Origin: Hymenobacter rubripertinctus
Lineage (GTDB): Bacteria; Bacteroidota; Bacteroidia; Cytophagales; Hymenobacteraceae
NCBI RefSeq assembly: GCF_003583925.1
Contig: NZ_QYCN01000009.1
Location: forward strand, 51,183 to 115,182
DNA: 64,000 bases
Direction: 5' to 3'
This document shows positions 34,779-42,469 of this stretch, piece by piece. How positions within the stretch are numbered: the stretch's first letter is position 1; every line of letters starts with the position of its first letter. Below the pieces are notes generated by a model. That model was not told the DNA's origin and did no database searches. It saw only the letters and a list, made by a program, of their open reading frames with translations. The translations under genes and the position numbers were made by a program.

Positions 34779-34786
34779 CAAAGGTA
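34779..34786 (-). promoter_or_regulatory. -7 promoter element for the nuoK-N unit
   Basis: The minus strand reads TACCTTTG, an exact TAnnTTTG match, 62 bases before the nuoK ATG. It supports a separate transcript for nuoK-N. Confidence 0.55.
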
Positions 34787-34964
34787 TCCTGAAAATCGGA
34801 AAACGCCACCCTTTAAATTGGCCTTTCCGGGCTGGTTTTGGGGCGAAGATTCGCTGCCCGGGCTTCCCGCAGAGCCACTTGCGGGCCTATTTGATCCTTG
34901 ATGCGGCTGCTCCGGCGGGCAAATCGTACTTTAGCACTTCTACCACCGCAATCCATTCCCCCGC

Positions 34965-35426
34965 ATGAGCATCACTATTGGCAGCTTAGCCGAGTTGCAG
35001 CAGCACGAAGGCCAGGAACTGGGCATCACCGCCTGGCACACCATCACCCAGGAGCAGATCAACCAGTTCGCGGCCGCCACCCTCGACTTCCAGTGGATTC
35101 ACACCGACCCGGCGCGGGCTACGGCCGAGTCGCCGTTCGGGGGCACTATTGCCCACGGCTACCTCACGCTCTCGTTGCTGCCCTATTTCTGGCATCAGCT
35201 GGTGCAGGTAGAGAACCTGAAAATGCAGGTGAATTACGAAATCAGCGACTTTCGCTTCAACCAGCCCGTGCTCGTGAACACGCCCGTGCGCCTGCACGCC
35301 ACGCTGCTGGCCGTGAAGGATCTGCGCGGCATTGCCAAGGCCAACATCGGCGTGAAAATGGAAATCGAAGGCAACAAGAAGCCCGCCTACACCGGCGTCA
35401 TTACGTTCCTGTACCACTTTTTGTAG
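34965..35426 (+). CDS. MaoC-like dehydratase (hot-dog fold)
   Basis: The 153-residue protein is a MaoC/R-hydratase type hot-dog enzyme. The hydratase motif is present: FAAATLDFQWIHTDPARA with the catalytic Asp and His, then FGGTIAHGYLTLSLLP. Such enzymes hydrate enoyl-CoA. The closing strands FNQPVLVNTPVRL and TGVITFLYHFL fit. It is read away from nuoK and has its own region of 248 bases upstream. Pathway cannot be assigned from neighbours. Confidence 0.92.
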   Translation: MSITIGSLAELQQHEGQELGITAWHTITQEQINQFAAATLDFQWIHTDPARATAESPFGGTIAHGYLTLSLLPYFWHQLVQVENLKMQVNYEISDFRFNQPVLVNTPVRLHATLLAVKDLRGIAKANIGVKMEIEGNKKPAYTGVITFLYHFL

Positions 35427-35537
35427 ATCGGAAACTGTAGAAAAAAGTGTCATCCTGACGAAGGAAGGATCTTTCCACGCCGGAACGATAAGCGTAACAA
35501 ACCCAGGTTGCGAACTATTTTCCGCAGTAGTTTTCCG

Positions 35538-35614
35538 TTTTGCGCGGCTTCCGATGAGGTAGGTTATTTTTTTATCGTAGAAAAATAACCTACCTCATCG
35601 GAAGCCGCGCAAAA
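35538..35614. repeat. 34-bp perfect hairpin, 9-base loop
   Basis: Bases 35538-35571 are the exact reverse complement of 35581-35614. The arms contain GGCTTCCGATGAGGTAGG and end in A/T runs next to the loop, not at the base, which is unlike a terminator. Confidence 0.92.
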
Positions 35615-35759
35615 TTGCTGAAGAAGCTGTTGAACACGTGCCTTGAATCGATCTGACTATCCTGCGGAGCGCAGCGCAGCAGATCCGAAGCCTCTGCCTT
35701 GCAGTCCGCAACGTCGATTCTCTAAGGCTGGCCCAGGAAATTTCCCGCCCTCAGTAAAG

Positions 35760-35767
35760 TATCTTCC
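35760..35767 (+). promoter_or_regulatory. Possible -7 element for the ECF sigma gene
   Basis: TATCTTCC agrees with TAnnTTTG in six of eight positions and lies 25 bases before the ATG at 35793. Confidence 0.35.
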
Positions 35768-35792
35768 GGGGCTTTGCGTCTGTTGGTGCAGA

Positions 35793-36401
35793 ATGGAAAC
35801 TCTTGTTCTCTCACTCGACGATGCTGCGCGGATGACGGCCGGCCACCAGGACCTGCAAATTCAGGAAGCCGTCCGCACCCAGCGCAAGCGTCTGCTGGCC
35901 TTTATCCGGCGCCGCATCCCCAATGAGGAGGAGGCCGAAGATGTGCTCCAGGACGTGTTTGCCGAGCTGGTAGAAAGCTACCGGCTGCTGAAACCCGTGG
36001 AGCAGGCCGCCGCCTGGCTTTTCCGGGTGGCGCGCAACAAAATTACGGACCTCTACCGCCGCAAGAAGCCCGTTTCCCTGGAGAACGAGCTGGCTGGCTA
36101 CGCTGCCGACGGCGACGAAAATACCCTGCTGCTGGCCGACCTGCTGCCCGCCCCCGACGACGCCCCCGAAAACCGGCTGCTACGCGAAACGCTCATGGAG
36201 GCCCTCACCGAGGCTCTGGCTGAGCTACCCGCGGCCCAGCGCCAGGTATTCATCTGGCACGAGCTGGAAGACAAAACCTTCCGCGAAATGGCCGAAGAAA
36301 CCGGCGTCCCGCTCAAAACCCTGATTTCGCGCAAGCACTACGCCGTCCTGCACCTGCGCAAGCGTCTGCGCACGCTCTACACCGAGCTGTTTACGGATTA
36401 A
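35793..36401 (+). CDS. ECF-type RNA polymerase sigma factor
   Basis: The 202-residue protein has sigma region 2 (LLAFIRRRIPNEEEAEDVLQ, then AAAWLFRVARNKITDLYRR) and region 4 (ALAELPAAQRQVFIWHELED, then FREMAEETGVPLKTLISRKH as the helix-turn-helix). It lacks region 3, as ECF factors do. The ATG at 35793 leaves a short N-terminal extension. The next gene on the strand encodes a small membrane protein that could serve as its membrane partner, but no classical anti-sigma zinc motif is seen. Its targets are unknown. Confidence 0.9.
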   Translation: METLVLSLDDAARMTAGHQDLQIQEAVRTQRKRLLAFIRRRIPNEEEAEDVLQDVFAELVESYRLLKPVEQAAAWLFRVARNKITDLYRRKKPVSLENELAGYAADGDENTLLLADLLPAPDDAPENRLLRETLMEALTEALAELPAAQRQVFIWHELEDKTFREMAEETGVPLKTLISRKHYAVLHLRKRLRTLYTELFTD

Positions 36402-36500
36402 GTTGTTCGTTGCTGGTTGTCAGTTGTCAGTTGGCTACTAACTGGTGACGAGGCTACCAGCCATTTACCGACAACTACTAACTATTAACCGACAACTGCA
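36402..36500. repeat. Heptad-periodic inverted repeat (copy 1)
   Basis: Left arm has GTTGTCA-GTTGTCA-type 7-base units; right arm has complementary ACAACTA/ACAACTG units (CCGACAACTACTAACTATTA). It fills the spacer between the sigma factor and the small membrane protein. Confidence 0.7.
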
Positions 36501-36884
36501 ATGAAACCCTCCTTCTGGCTGCTGCGCGGCCTCAAAGTACTGCTCTTCGGAACGCTGTTCGTGGCTCTGGCCGGCTACGTAACCATGTGGCTCTGGAACT
36601 GGCTGCTGCCCGACCTCTTTCGGCTGCCGCTCATCAGCATCTGGCAGGCACTGGGGCTGCTGGTGCTCTCCCGCCTCCTGTTCGGGGGCTGGGGCAGCCG
36701 GGGGGGGCGCGCCAGGTGGGCCAGGCACCGCCGCCAGTGGAAGGACAAGGTAGAATCCCGCCTGGACTGCCTCTCGCCCGAGGAAAAGGAGAAGTTCCGC
36801 CAGAAGATGGAAGGCGCCTGCACCGGCCCGCCCGCCTGGCTGCGCCGCCGTACCCCGGAACCGGACCAATCGGCTTCGGTATAA
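36501..36884 (+). CDS. Small membrane protein following the sigma factor
   Basis: The 127-residue protein has two hydrophobic segments (VLLFGTLFVALAGYVTMWLW and LISIWQALGLLVLSRLLF) at about 13-65. A basic linker (RGGRARWARHRRQWKDK) and a short soluble tail with SPEEKEKFRQKMEG follow. Similar helix-plus-basic-tail proteins often follow ECF sigma genes in this phylum. It may hold or sense something for the sigma factor at the membrane; this is inferred only from position. No recognised domain. Confidence 0.75.
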   Translation: MKPSFWLLRGLKVLLFGTLFVALAGYVTMWLWNWLLPDLFRLPLISIWQALGLLVLSRLLFGGWGSRGGRARWARHRRQWKDKVESRLDCLSPEEKEKFRQKMEGACTGPPAWLRRRTPEPDQSASV

Positions 36885-36887
36885 CAG

Positions 36888-36933
36888 TAAAGCAACAGCG
36901 GCACCTGAGGAATCAGGTGCCGCTGTTGCTTTA
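36888..36933. terminator. 21-bp perfect hairpin terminator with GGAA loop
   Basis: Bases 36888-36908 pair exactly with 36913-36933 around GGAA. It ends both the plus-strand small membrane gene and, on the minus strand, the nuoA-J/DUF2314 unit whose stop codon lies in the stem. Confidence 0.93.
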
Positions 36934-37464
36934 TTCAATAACCAGTTTTAGCTGCTGGTCAAATTGTACCCGTTCCTCTTTGGTCATTCTGCTGCGCATA
37001 AGCCGAATGGAATAACCTCCTACCATCTTGCCCTTTCTCGTGTAGTTCCAATCCGTGATAGAGTCTTTGTGAACTGCTACCTGCTGGCCGAATTTTACTG
37101 CAGTAGTAAAGTCAGGCTCATTGTCTATAATTCCGAAAATAGAATCTCCACTAGCTTTCACATCCGTTAACCAGATATGCTCATTCGTGCCATCTGGAAT
37201 CGGAAAGGCTGCTTTAACACCAAAATTGTAAGCAATCGTATCACCGCTGGATAGAGCAGCCAAGAACTGGTTTACAGTCTTGCGGCTTTTGTGCATTGCT
37301 TCAGCCATTTCCGGATCATCGGATTTGGCGAAATACATTTGCTTGTCAGCATTCCAGCCGACTGCATCGTCAGTAGGCTGACAGTTACTCAAAAGAAAGG
37401 CGGCTATCCCGAGAATCACTGCGTGATATCTCGAAGATGGCCGCCTTTCAACTAGGTTCTTCAC
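36931..37464 (-). CDS. DUF2314-domain lipoprotein downstream of nuoJ
   Basis: The 177-residue product has a lipoprotein signal (AAFLLSNC, Cys near 28). A DUF2314 domain covers about 60-175 (MAEAMHKSRKTVNQFLAAL, NEHIWLTDVKASGDSIFGII, VAVHKDSITDWNY). DUF2314 has no settled function. The start codon is a GTG at 37464, only 11 bases after the nuoJ stop, so it is probably the last gene of the nuoA-J transcript. Composition is less GC-rich than nuo, which suggests a later addition. Confidence 0.82.
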   Translation of the reverse strand: MKNLVERRPSSRYHAVILGIAAFLLSNCQPTDDAVGWNADKQMYFAKSDDPEMAEAMHKSRKTVNQFLAALSSGDTIAYNFGVKAAFPIPDGTNEHIWLTDVKASGDSIFGIIDNEPDFTTAVKFGQQVAVHKDSITDWNYTRKGKMVGGYSIRLMRSRMTKEERVQFDQQLKLVIE

Positions 37465-37475
37465 CTAAACTTCCG

Positions 37476-37988
37476 CTAGAAGTTCCGTTCGCCGGCTTCG
37501 CGCTTGCCGAGCATTACGGCACCTACCATCGCCACCAGAAACAGCACCGAGGCCAGCTCGAAGGGCAGCAGGAAATCGGTGTAGAGCTTCATGCCGAGCT
37601 GGTCGACCATGCCGATCTGGGAGTTGAAGACCGTGCCGGCCGGTACGCCAGTCGGCTGCACATCCTTGAGGGCGGCCACCAGGATGAGCAGCAGGGAACC
37701 CCCGGCCACGGCGGCGGCTACTTTGGCCAGGGCCGGTTTGTGCGGCTCCGTGTCCACGTTCAGGTTCAGGAACATAATCACGAACAGGAACAGCACCATG
37801 ATGGCCCCCGCATACACGATGATGTTCACGGCCGCCAGAAACTGCGCGTTCAGCAACAGGTAGTGCCCCGAGAGCGAGAAGAACGTCAGAATCAGGAACA
37901 GCACGCTGTGCACCGGGTTCTTGGCGAACACCACGCCCAGCGCGCTCAGCAGCGCCACGAACGAAAGGAAGAGAAAGAGAGGATGCAT
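37476..37988 (-). CDS. nuoJ: NADH-quinone oxidoreductase subunit J
   Basis: NuoJ is a five-helix membrane subunit near the quinone-coupling site. The 170-residue protein has the family hallmark FLAAVNIIVYAGAIMVLFLFV, including the pi-bulge tyrosine region, and the earlier KNPVHSVLFLILTFFS. Length is normal. It follows nuoI after 99 bases that contain a heptad hairpin. Confidence 0.94.
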   Translation of the reverse strand: MHPLFLFLSFVALLSALGVVFAKNPVHSVLFLILTFFSLSGHYLLLNAQFLAAVNIIVYAGAIMVLFLFVIMFLNLNVDTEPHKPALAKVAAAVAGGSLLLILVAALKDVQPTGVPAGTVFNSQIGMVDQLGMKLYTDFLLPFELASVLFLVAMVGAVMLGKREAGERNF

Positions 37989-38087
37989 GAAGAGAAGTTG
38001 TCAGTTGTTGGTTGTCAGTTGTTGGTGACGTGCTAGCAGCCAGCAGTAGCCCAAATGAGCCGACAACTGACAACTAAAAACGAACAA
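37989..38087. repeat. Heptad-periodic inverted repeat (copy 2), nuoI-nuoJ spacer
   Basis: The left arm reads GTTGTCA GTTGTTG and repeats these two units once more (7-base units). The right arm reads CCGACAACTGACAACTAAAA, also in 7-base steps. The arms pair imperfectly. Confidence 0.78.
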
Positions 38088-38651
38088 CTACACAATGCGC
38101 GCGCGCAGCGTATCGGCCTGCTCGGGCGTGAGCTGGATGCCGCGTACACTCCGCTCGTCGGGCGATACGGGCTCCACGAGGCGGTCTTTGCCGTAGATGA
38201 ACTCGTCGCGCTCGTAACGGGGCGGGGCCATTTTGTCGGCCTGCAGGTAGATGGCCGCTTTGGGGCAGGCTTCCTCGCAGAGGCCGCAGAAAATGCACCG
38301 CAGCATGTTGATTTCGTAGCTGATGGCGTACTTCTCCTCGCGGTAGAGGCCTTCCTCGCCTTTTTTTCGCTCCCCGGCCACCATCGTAATGGCTTCGGCG
38401 GGGCACGATACGGCGCACAGGCCGCAGGCGGTGCACCGCTCCCGGCCCTGCTCGTCGCGCTTGAGCACGTGCAGGCCCCGGAAGAAGGCCGAAAACGGCC
38501 GCACTTCCTCGGGGTAGCGCACGGTAGCTTTCTTCATGAAGAAGTGGCGCATCGTGATGCTCAGACCCTGGAAGATGGCCGGCAGGTAGGCCCGCTCAGC
38601 CAGCGTCATGGGCTTCTTTTCTAATACCTTGGCTCGGTTGGTGAGTTGCAT
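38088..38651 (-). CDS. nuoI: NADH-quinone oxidoreductase subunit I
   Basis: NuoI carries the two [4Fe-4S] clusters N6a and N6b that pass electrons to N2. Both cluster motifs are complete: CTACGLCAVSCP and CIFCGLCEEACP. The 187-residue length is normal. The N-terminal helix (GLSITMRHFFMKKATVRYPEE) is typical. It lies between nuoH and nuoJ as expected. Confidence 0.95.
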   Translation of the reverse strand: MQLTNRAKVLEKKPMTLAERAYLPAIFQGLSITMRHFFMKKATVRYPEEVRPFSAFFRGLHVLKRDEQGRERCTACGLCAVSCPAEAITMVAGERKKGEEGLYREEKYAISYEINMLRCIFCGLCEEACPKAAIYLQADKMAPPRYERDEFIYGKDRLVEPVSPDERSVRGIQLTPEQADTLRARIV

Positions 38652-38711
38652 ACTATGGGTCCTTCTGCTGGTATGAGCGGGCTCAGGCCGGCAAAGTGAG
38701 GGAGTTATTAC

Positions 38712-39791
38712 TTAAATCACCCCAAACAGGATGAGGGCGCCGGTGAGCACGATGTTGAAAACGGCCAGCGGGATGAGAATGGTCCAGCCCAGGCGCATAA
38801 GCTGGTCGTAGCGGAAGCGCGGCAAAGTCCAGCGAATCCACATGAAGAAAAAGATGAAGGCGAAAATCTTCAGGAACAGGCCTACGGTGCCCAGCAGCGT
38901 AATCAGGTTCTGGGCCGAATTCAGCTCCCAGCTCTGGCTGTTGATGAACCAGTCGCGCAACTCGTACTGGAAGGGGAAGTTGAAGCCGCCGAAGTACAGC
39001 ACGCTCATCACGGCCGACACCACGAAGATGTTCACGTACTCCGAAAACAGGTACAAGCCCAGCTTCATCGATGAATATTCGGTGTGGTAGCCGCCTACCA
39101 GTTCGGTTTCGCACTCGGGCAAGTCGAAGGGCGTGCGGTTGGTTTCGGCGAAAGCGCAAACCAGGAAAATAAGGAAGCCGATTGGCTGTTTCACGATATT
39201 CCACATCTGCCACTCGCCGGCCACCGACTGTTGCAGCGTAATTTCGCGCAAACTCAGCGTGCCCGAAATCATGAGCACCGCAATCAGCGACATGCCCATG
39301 GCCAGCTCGTAGCTGATGTTTTGCGAAGCGGCCCGGATAGCACCGAGCAACGAGAACTTATTGTTGGAAGCCCAGCCGCCAATCATCACCCCATAAACGC
39401 CCAGCGACACGACGCCAAAAATCCAGAGCATCCCGATGTTCACTTCAATTCCCTGGAGGAAAAAGGCGTTGTTGCCGAAGCTCATCGTGTTGCCGAACGG
39501 AATCACGGCCGACGACATCAAGGCCGTAATCATCGCCAGGCAAGGACCCACCACGAACAGCACCTTGTTGGCACCACCGGGGAAGAATTCTTCCTTCGTG
39601 AACATCTTCACAGCGTCGGCCAATGGCTGGAGCAGGCCATAAGGGCCGGCCCGGTCAGGCCCCACGCGGTCTTGCAGAAACGCGGCAATTACGCGCTCAG
39701 CGTAGGTGCAATAGGTCGCAATCAGCAGCGAAAGCGCGAAAACGACGAAGATGACGATGGATTGCCAGCCGAGGGCGGGTAGTTCAAGCAT
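38712..39791 (-). CDS. nuoH: NADH-quinone oxidoreductase subunit H
   Basis: NuoH forms the heel of the membrane arm and part of the quinone chamber. The 359-residue protein shows QDRVGPDRAGPYGLLQPLADAVK, the AEFNRTPFDLPE-like ETNRTPFDLPECETELVGGY with conserved acidic residues, and the YSSMKLGLYLFSEYVN loop. Eight to nine transmembrane helices are apparent. Normal length. Confidence 0.95.
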   Translation of the reverse strand: MLELPALGWQSIVIFVVFALSLLIATYCTYAERVIAAFLQDRVGPDRAGPYGLLQPLADAVKMFTKEEFFPGGANKVLFVVGPCLAMITALMSSAVIPFGNTMSFGNNAFFLQGIEVNIGMLWIFGVVSLGVYGVMIGGWASNNKFSLLGAIRAASQNISYELAMGMSLIAVLMISGTLSLREITLQQSVAGEWQMWNIVKQPIGFLIFLVCAFAETNRTPFDLPECETELVGGYHTEYSSMKLGLYLFSEYVNIFVVSAVMSVLYFGGFNFPFQYELRDWFINSQSWELNSAQNLITLLGTVGLFLKIFAFIFFFMWIRWTLPRFRYDQLMRLGWTILIPLAVFNIVLTGALILFGVI

Positions 39792-39795
39792 GTGG

Positions 39796-39878
39796 GGTAG
39801 TTGTCAGTTGCTGGTTGTCAGTTGTTAGTGTAGGTTGGTCTTTCAAATGACTAACAACCGACAACTAATAGCCAACAA
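39796..39878. repeat. Heptad-periodic inverted repeat (copy 3), nuoG-nuoH spacer
   Basis: Units GTTGTCA GTTGCTG GTTGTCA GTTGTTA on the left and ACAACCGACAACTAATAGCC on the right repeat every 7 bases. Confidence 0.78.
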
Positions 39879-40883
39879 CTAATTACCTAGTTTCAGCGGC
39901 GGATTCTGTTCCAGTTCGCGCTGGGTGCTGGCGGGCAGGTCGTCGATGACGGACTGGTTCAGCACGGGCAGTTCGTAGTGGTTGGCCGAAATTACGGAAG
40001 AACGGTCGATGTGGGCCGGTCCTTCGATGGTCCAGTCGCTGGTTTCCTTCTTTTCGAAGCGGCACTCGTTGCAAATCCACTCCTTCACCTCGCCATACTG
40101 GTCCTTGCGGGCGGTGGTGCGCAATACCTCGTTGCCCTTGTACCAAAGCACCACGTTGCCCGCGCACTTGGGGCAGTCGCGGTGGGCATTCACGGGCTTC
40201 GTAAACCACACCCGCGACTTAAAGCGCCAGGTTTTATCGGTCAGCGCGCCCACCGGGCACACGTCAATCACGTTGCCCGAGAAGTCGTTATCGATGATGT
40301 TCTCGATGTAGGTGCCGATTTCGGCGGCGTCGCCGCGGCCCAGCACACCGTGTACCCGGTCGCCCTTGGCAATCTGGTCGGCGGTGTACACGCAGCGGTA
40401 GCACAGGATGCAGCGCGTCATGTGCAGTTGAATCAGCGGGCCGATGTCGATTTTTTCGAACGTGCGGCGCTCCTCCTGGTAGCGGGTCGTACTCACGCCG
40501 TGCTCGAAGGCGAAGTTCTGCAAGTCGCACTCGCCGGCCTGGTCGCAGACCGGGCAGTCGAGCGGGTGGTTGATGAGCAGCATCTCCACAATACCCTTGC
40601 GGACGTCGAGCACACTGTCGTTGATGGTGTTTTCCACCACCATGCCGTCCTGCACCGTCGTGATGCACGAGGCCACCAGCTTGGGCATGGGGCGCGGGTC
40701 TTTGGTCGAGCCAGCCGCCACTTTTACGAGGCAGGCGCGGCACTTGCCGCCCGAGCCTTTCAGGGGCGTGTAGTAGCACATGGCCGGGGGCACGATGGGG
40801 CCGCCAATCAGGCGGGCCGCGTTCAGGATGGTTGTGCCATCGGGAACTTCAATTTCGATGCCGTCGAAGGTTATTTTAGCCAT
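39879..40883 (-). CDS. nuoG: NADH-quinone oxidoreductase subunit G, short form
   Basis: NuoG carries iron-sulfur clusters in the peripheral arm. This 334-residue version has the N-terminal [2Fe-2S] domain (Cys in PPAMCYYTPLKGSGGKCRAC, and C in ASCITT), the His/Cys cluster region LDCPVCDQAGECDLQNFAFE, the two [4Fe-4S] sites around TRCILCYRCV and VIDVCPVGALTDK, and a remaining CPKC/CNEC pair. It ends where the large molybdopterin-oxidoreductase-like domain of about 500 residues would begin in Escherichia coli NuoG. The frame is intact, so this is a real short form, not a frameshift. Confidence 0.92.
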   Translation of the reverse strand: MAKITFDGIEIEVPDGTTILNAARLIGGPIVPPAMCYYTPLKGSGGKCRACLVKVAAGSTKDPRPMPKLVASCITTVQDGMVVENTINDSVLDVRKGIVEMLLINHPLDCPVCDQAGECDLQNFAFEHGVSTTRYQEERRTFEKIDIGPLIQLHMTRCILCYRCVYTADQIAKGDRVHGVLGRGDAAEIGTYIENIIDNDFSGNVIDVCPVGALTDKTWRFKSRVWFTKPVNAHRDCPKCAGNVVLWYKGNEVLRTTARKDQYGEVKEWICNECRFEKKETSDWTIEGPAHIDRSSVISANHYELPVLNQSVIDDLPASTQRELEQNPPLKLGN

Positions 40884-40893
40884 TTGATTCTCT

Positions 40894-40997
40894 TGTCATC
40901 CTGAGCAGAGCGAAGGATCTTATCACGTCCGCGCTCCGATATGTACTAATCCTGAAGAACGCGGCGGTGATAAGATGCTTCGTTCCTCAGCATGACA
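40894..40997. repeat. GTCATCCTGA palindrome, nuoF-nuoG spacer
   Basis: TGTCATCCTGAGCAGAGCGA and the AAGGATCTTATCAC that follows are matched on the right by GTGATAAGATGCTTCGTTCC and CTCAGCATGACA, with some mismatches. Confidence 0.8.
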
Positions 40998-41004
40998 GGT
41001 AAAT

Positions 41005-42345
41005 TTAAACTGTTACCAGCGTCCCCGGGTACACCGCGCCGGGCTGGGCGGCGGCCTTGGCGTGGGTTACGTGCCACTCGAACTCGTCGCGGAAGTGGCG
41101 CACGGCGGCGGCTACGGGCCAGGCGGCGGCTTCGCCGAGGGGGCAGATGGTGTTGCCCTCAATCTGTTTGGCTACGCTTACCAGCAGGTCGATGTCCTCC
41201 ATGCGGCCGTGGCCGTGTTCGAGGCGGTGGAGCACCTTTTCCATCCAGCCCGTACCCTCACGGCAGGGCGAGCATTGCCCGCAGCTTTCGTGGTGGTAGA
41301 AGCGCGAGAAGTTCCAGGTGTTGCGCACGATGCAGGTTGTTTCATCCATGGCAATGAAGCCACCCGAGCCGAGCATAGTGCCCGTTACAAAGCCCCCGTC
41401 GCTCAGCGACTCGTAAGTCATCAGGCGGTTTGCGCCGGCCGCGGTTTTCAGGATGAGCTCCTTGGGCAGAATCGGCACGGACGAGCCGCCGGCCACGACG
41501 GCCTTCAACTCGCGGCCCTTCCAGATGCCGCCGCAATACTCATCGGAGTAGATGAATTCCTCGACGGGCAGGCCCAGCTCGATTTCGTAGATGCCAGGGT
41601 TGTTGAGGTGGCCACAGGCCGAAATCAGCTTGGTGCCGGTGCTTTTGCCAACCCCGATTTTAGCGTACTCGTCGCCGCCCTCATTCACAATCACCGGCAC
41701 GGCGGCAATGGATTCCACGTTGTTGACTACCGTGGGGCGAGCCCACAGGCCCTGCACGGCCGGGAAAGGCGGCTTGTTGCGCGGGTTGCCCCGCTTGCCC
41801 TCCAGGCTTTCGAGCAGCGCCGTTTCCTCGCCGCAGATGTACGCGCCGCCACCGGGGTGCACATACAGGTCGAGGTCGTAACCCGAACCCAGGATGTTCT
41901 TGCCCAGCAAACCGGCCGCGTAGGCTTCAGCAATGGCTTTTTCGAGGATGCGCAGCACGTACAACAACTCGCCGCGGATGTAGATGTACGAGGTGTTCGC
42001 GCCCAGCGCGTACGAACCCGTAATCATGCCCTCAATCAGCAGGTGGGGCAGTTTGGCCATCAGCTGCCGGTCCTTGAAAGTGCCCGGCTCCGATTCGTCG
42101 GCGTTGCAGACCAGGTGGCGCGGCACGCCCTCGGGCTTGGCCAGGAAGCTCCACTTAAGGCCCGTTGGGAAGCCCGCGCCGCCGCGGCCCCGCAGGCCCG
42201 ACTTCTTGACCTCCTCCACCACTTCCTCGGGCGTCATGGTCTTGAGGGCCTTCTCCACCGAGCGGTAGCCGCCGTGTTTGCGGTACACGTCCAGGGTATC
42301 GATGCCTTCAACGTTGATATGTTCGGTCAGCAGTTTGCGTCCCAT
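41005..42345 (-). CDS. nuoF: NADH-quinone oxidoreductase subunit F (NADH-binding)
   Basis: NuoF binds NADH and FMN and holds cluster N3. The 446-residue protein shows the flavin/NADH loop GLRGRGGAGFPTGLKW (near 54), the NADH site AGAYICGEETALLESLEG, and the cluster motif ESCGQCSPCREG (near 355), with the fourth Cys in NTICPLGE. Length is normal. Confidence 0.96.
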   Translation of the reverse strand: MGRKLLTEHINVEGIDTLDVYRKHGGYRSVEKALKTMTPEEVVEEVKKSGLRGRGGAGFPTGLKWSFLAKPEGVPRHLVCNADESEPGTFKDRQLMAKLPHLLIEGMITGSYALGANTSYIYIRGELLYVLRILEKAIAEAYAAGLLGKNILGSGYDLDLYVHPGGGAYICGEETALLESLEGKRGNPRNKPPFPAVQGLWARPTVVNNVESIAAVPVIVNEGGDEYAKIGVGKSTGTKLISACGHLNNPGIYEIELGLPVEEFIYSDEYCGGIWKGRELKAVVAGGSSVPILPKELILKTAAGANRLMTYESLSDGGFVTGTMLGSGGFIAMDETTCIVRNTWNFSRFYHHESCGQCSPCREGTGWMEKVLHRLEHGHGRMEDIDLLVSVAKQIEGNTICPLGEAAAWPVAAAVRHFRDEFEWHVTHAKAAAQPGAVYPGTLVTV

Positions 42346-42351
42346 CTTTTT

Positions 42352-42469
42352 CTAAGCTGTTAGCTGCTAGCTTTTAGCTGTTAGCTAGGTATGTAGGCAA
42401 TCAGAAATTCTCTGATGAACAATGTTCTCTTTCAAATCGGCTAACAGCTAACAGCTAATAGCCAACAGC
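42352..42469. repeat. Heptad-periodic inverted repeat (copy 4), nuoE-nuoF spacer
   Basis: Left units GCTGTTA GCTGCTA GCTTTTA GCTGTTA; right units GCTAACA GCTAACA GCTAATA GCCAACA. The two arms are complementary and both keep a strict 7-base period. Confidence 0.85.

Larger units (their letters stand above)
35427..35792. other. 366-base intergenic region filled with repeats
   Basis: No gene is seen. It contains a half copy of the GTCATCCTGACGAAGG element (35448-35486), a long perfect hairpin (35538-35614), and the promoter of the sigma factor gene at its right end. Confidence 0.7.
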
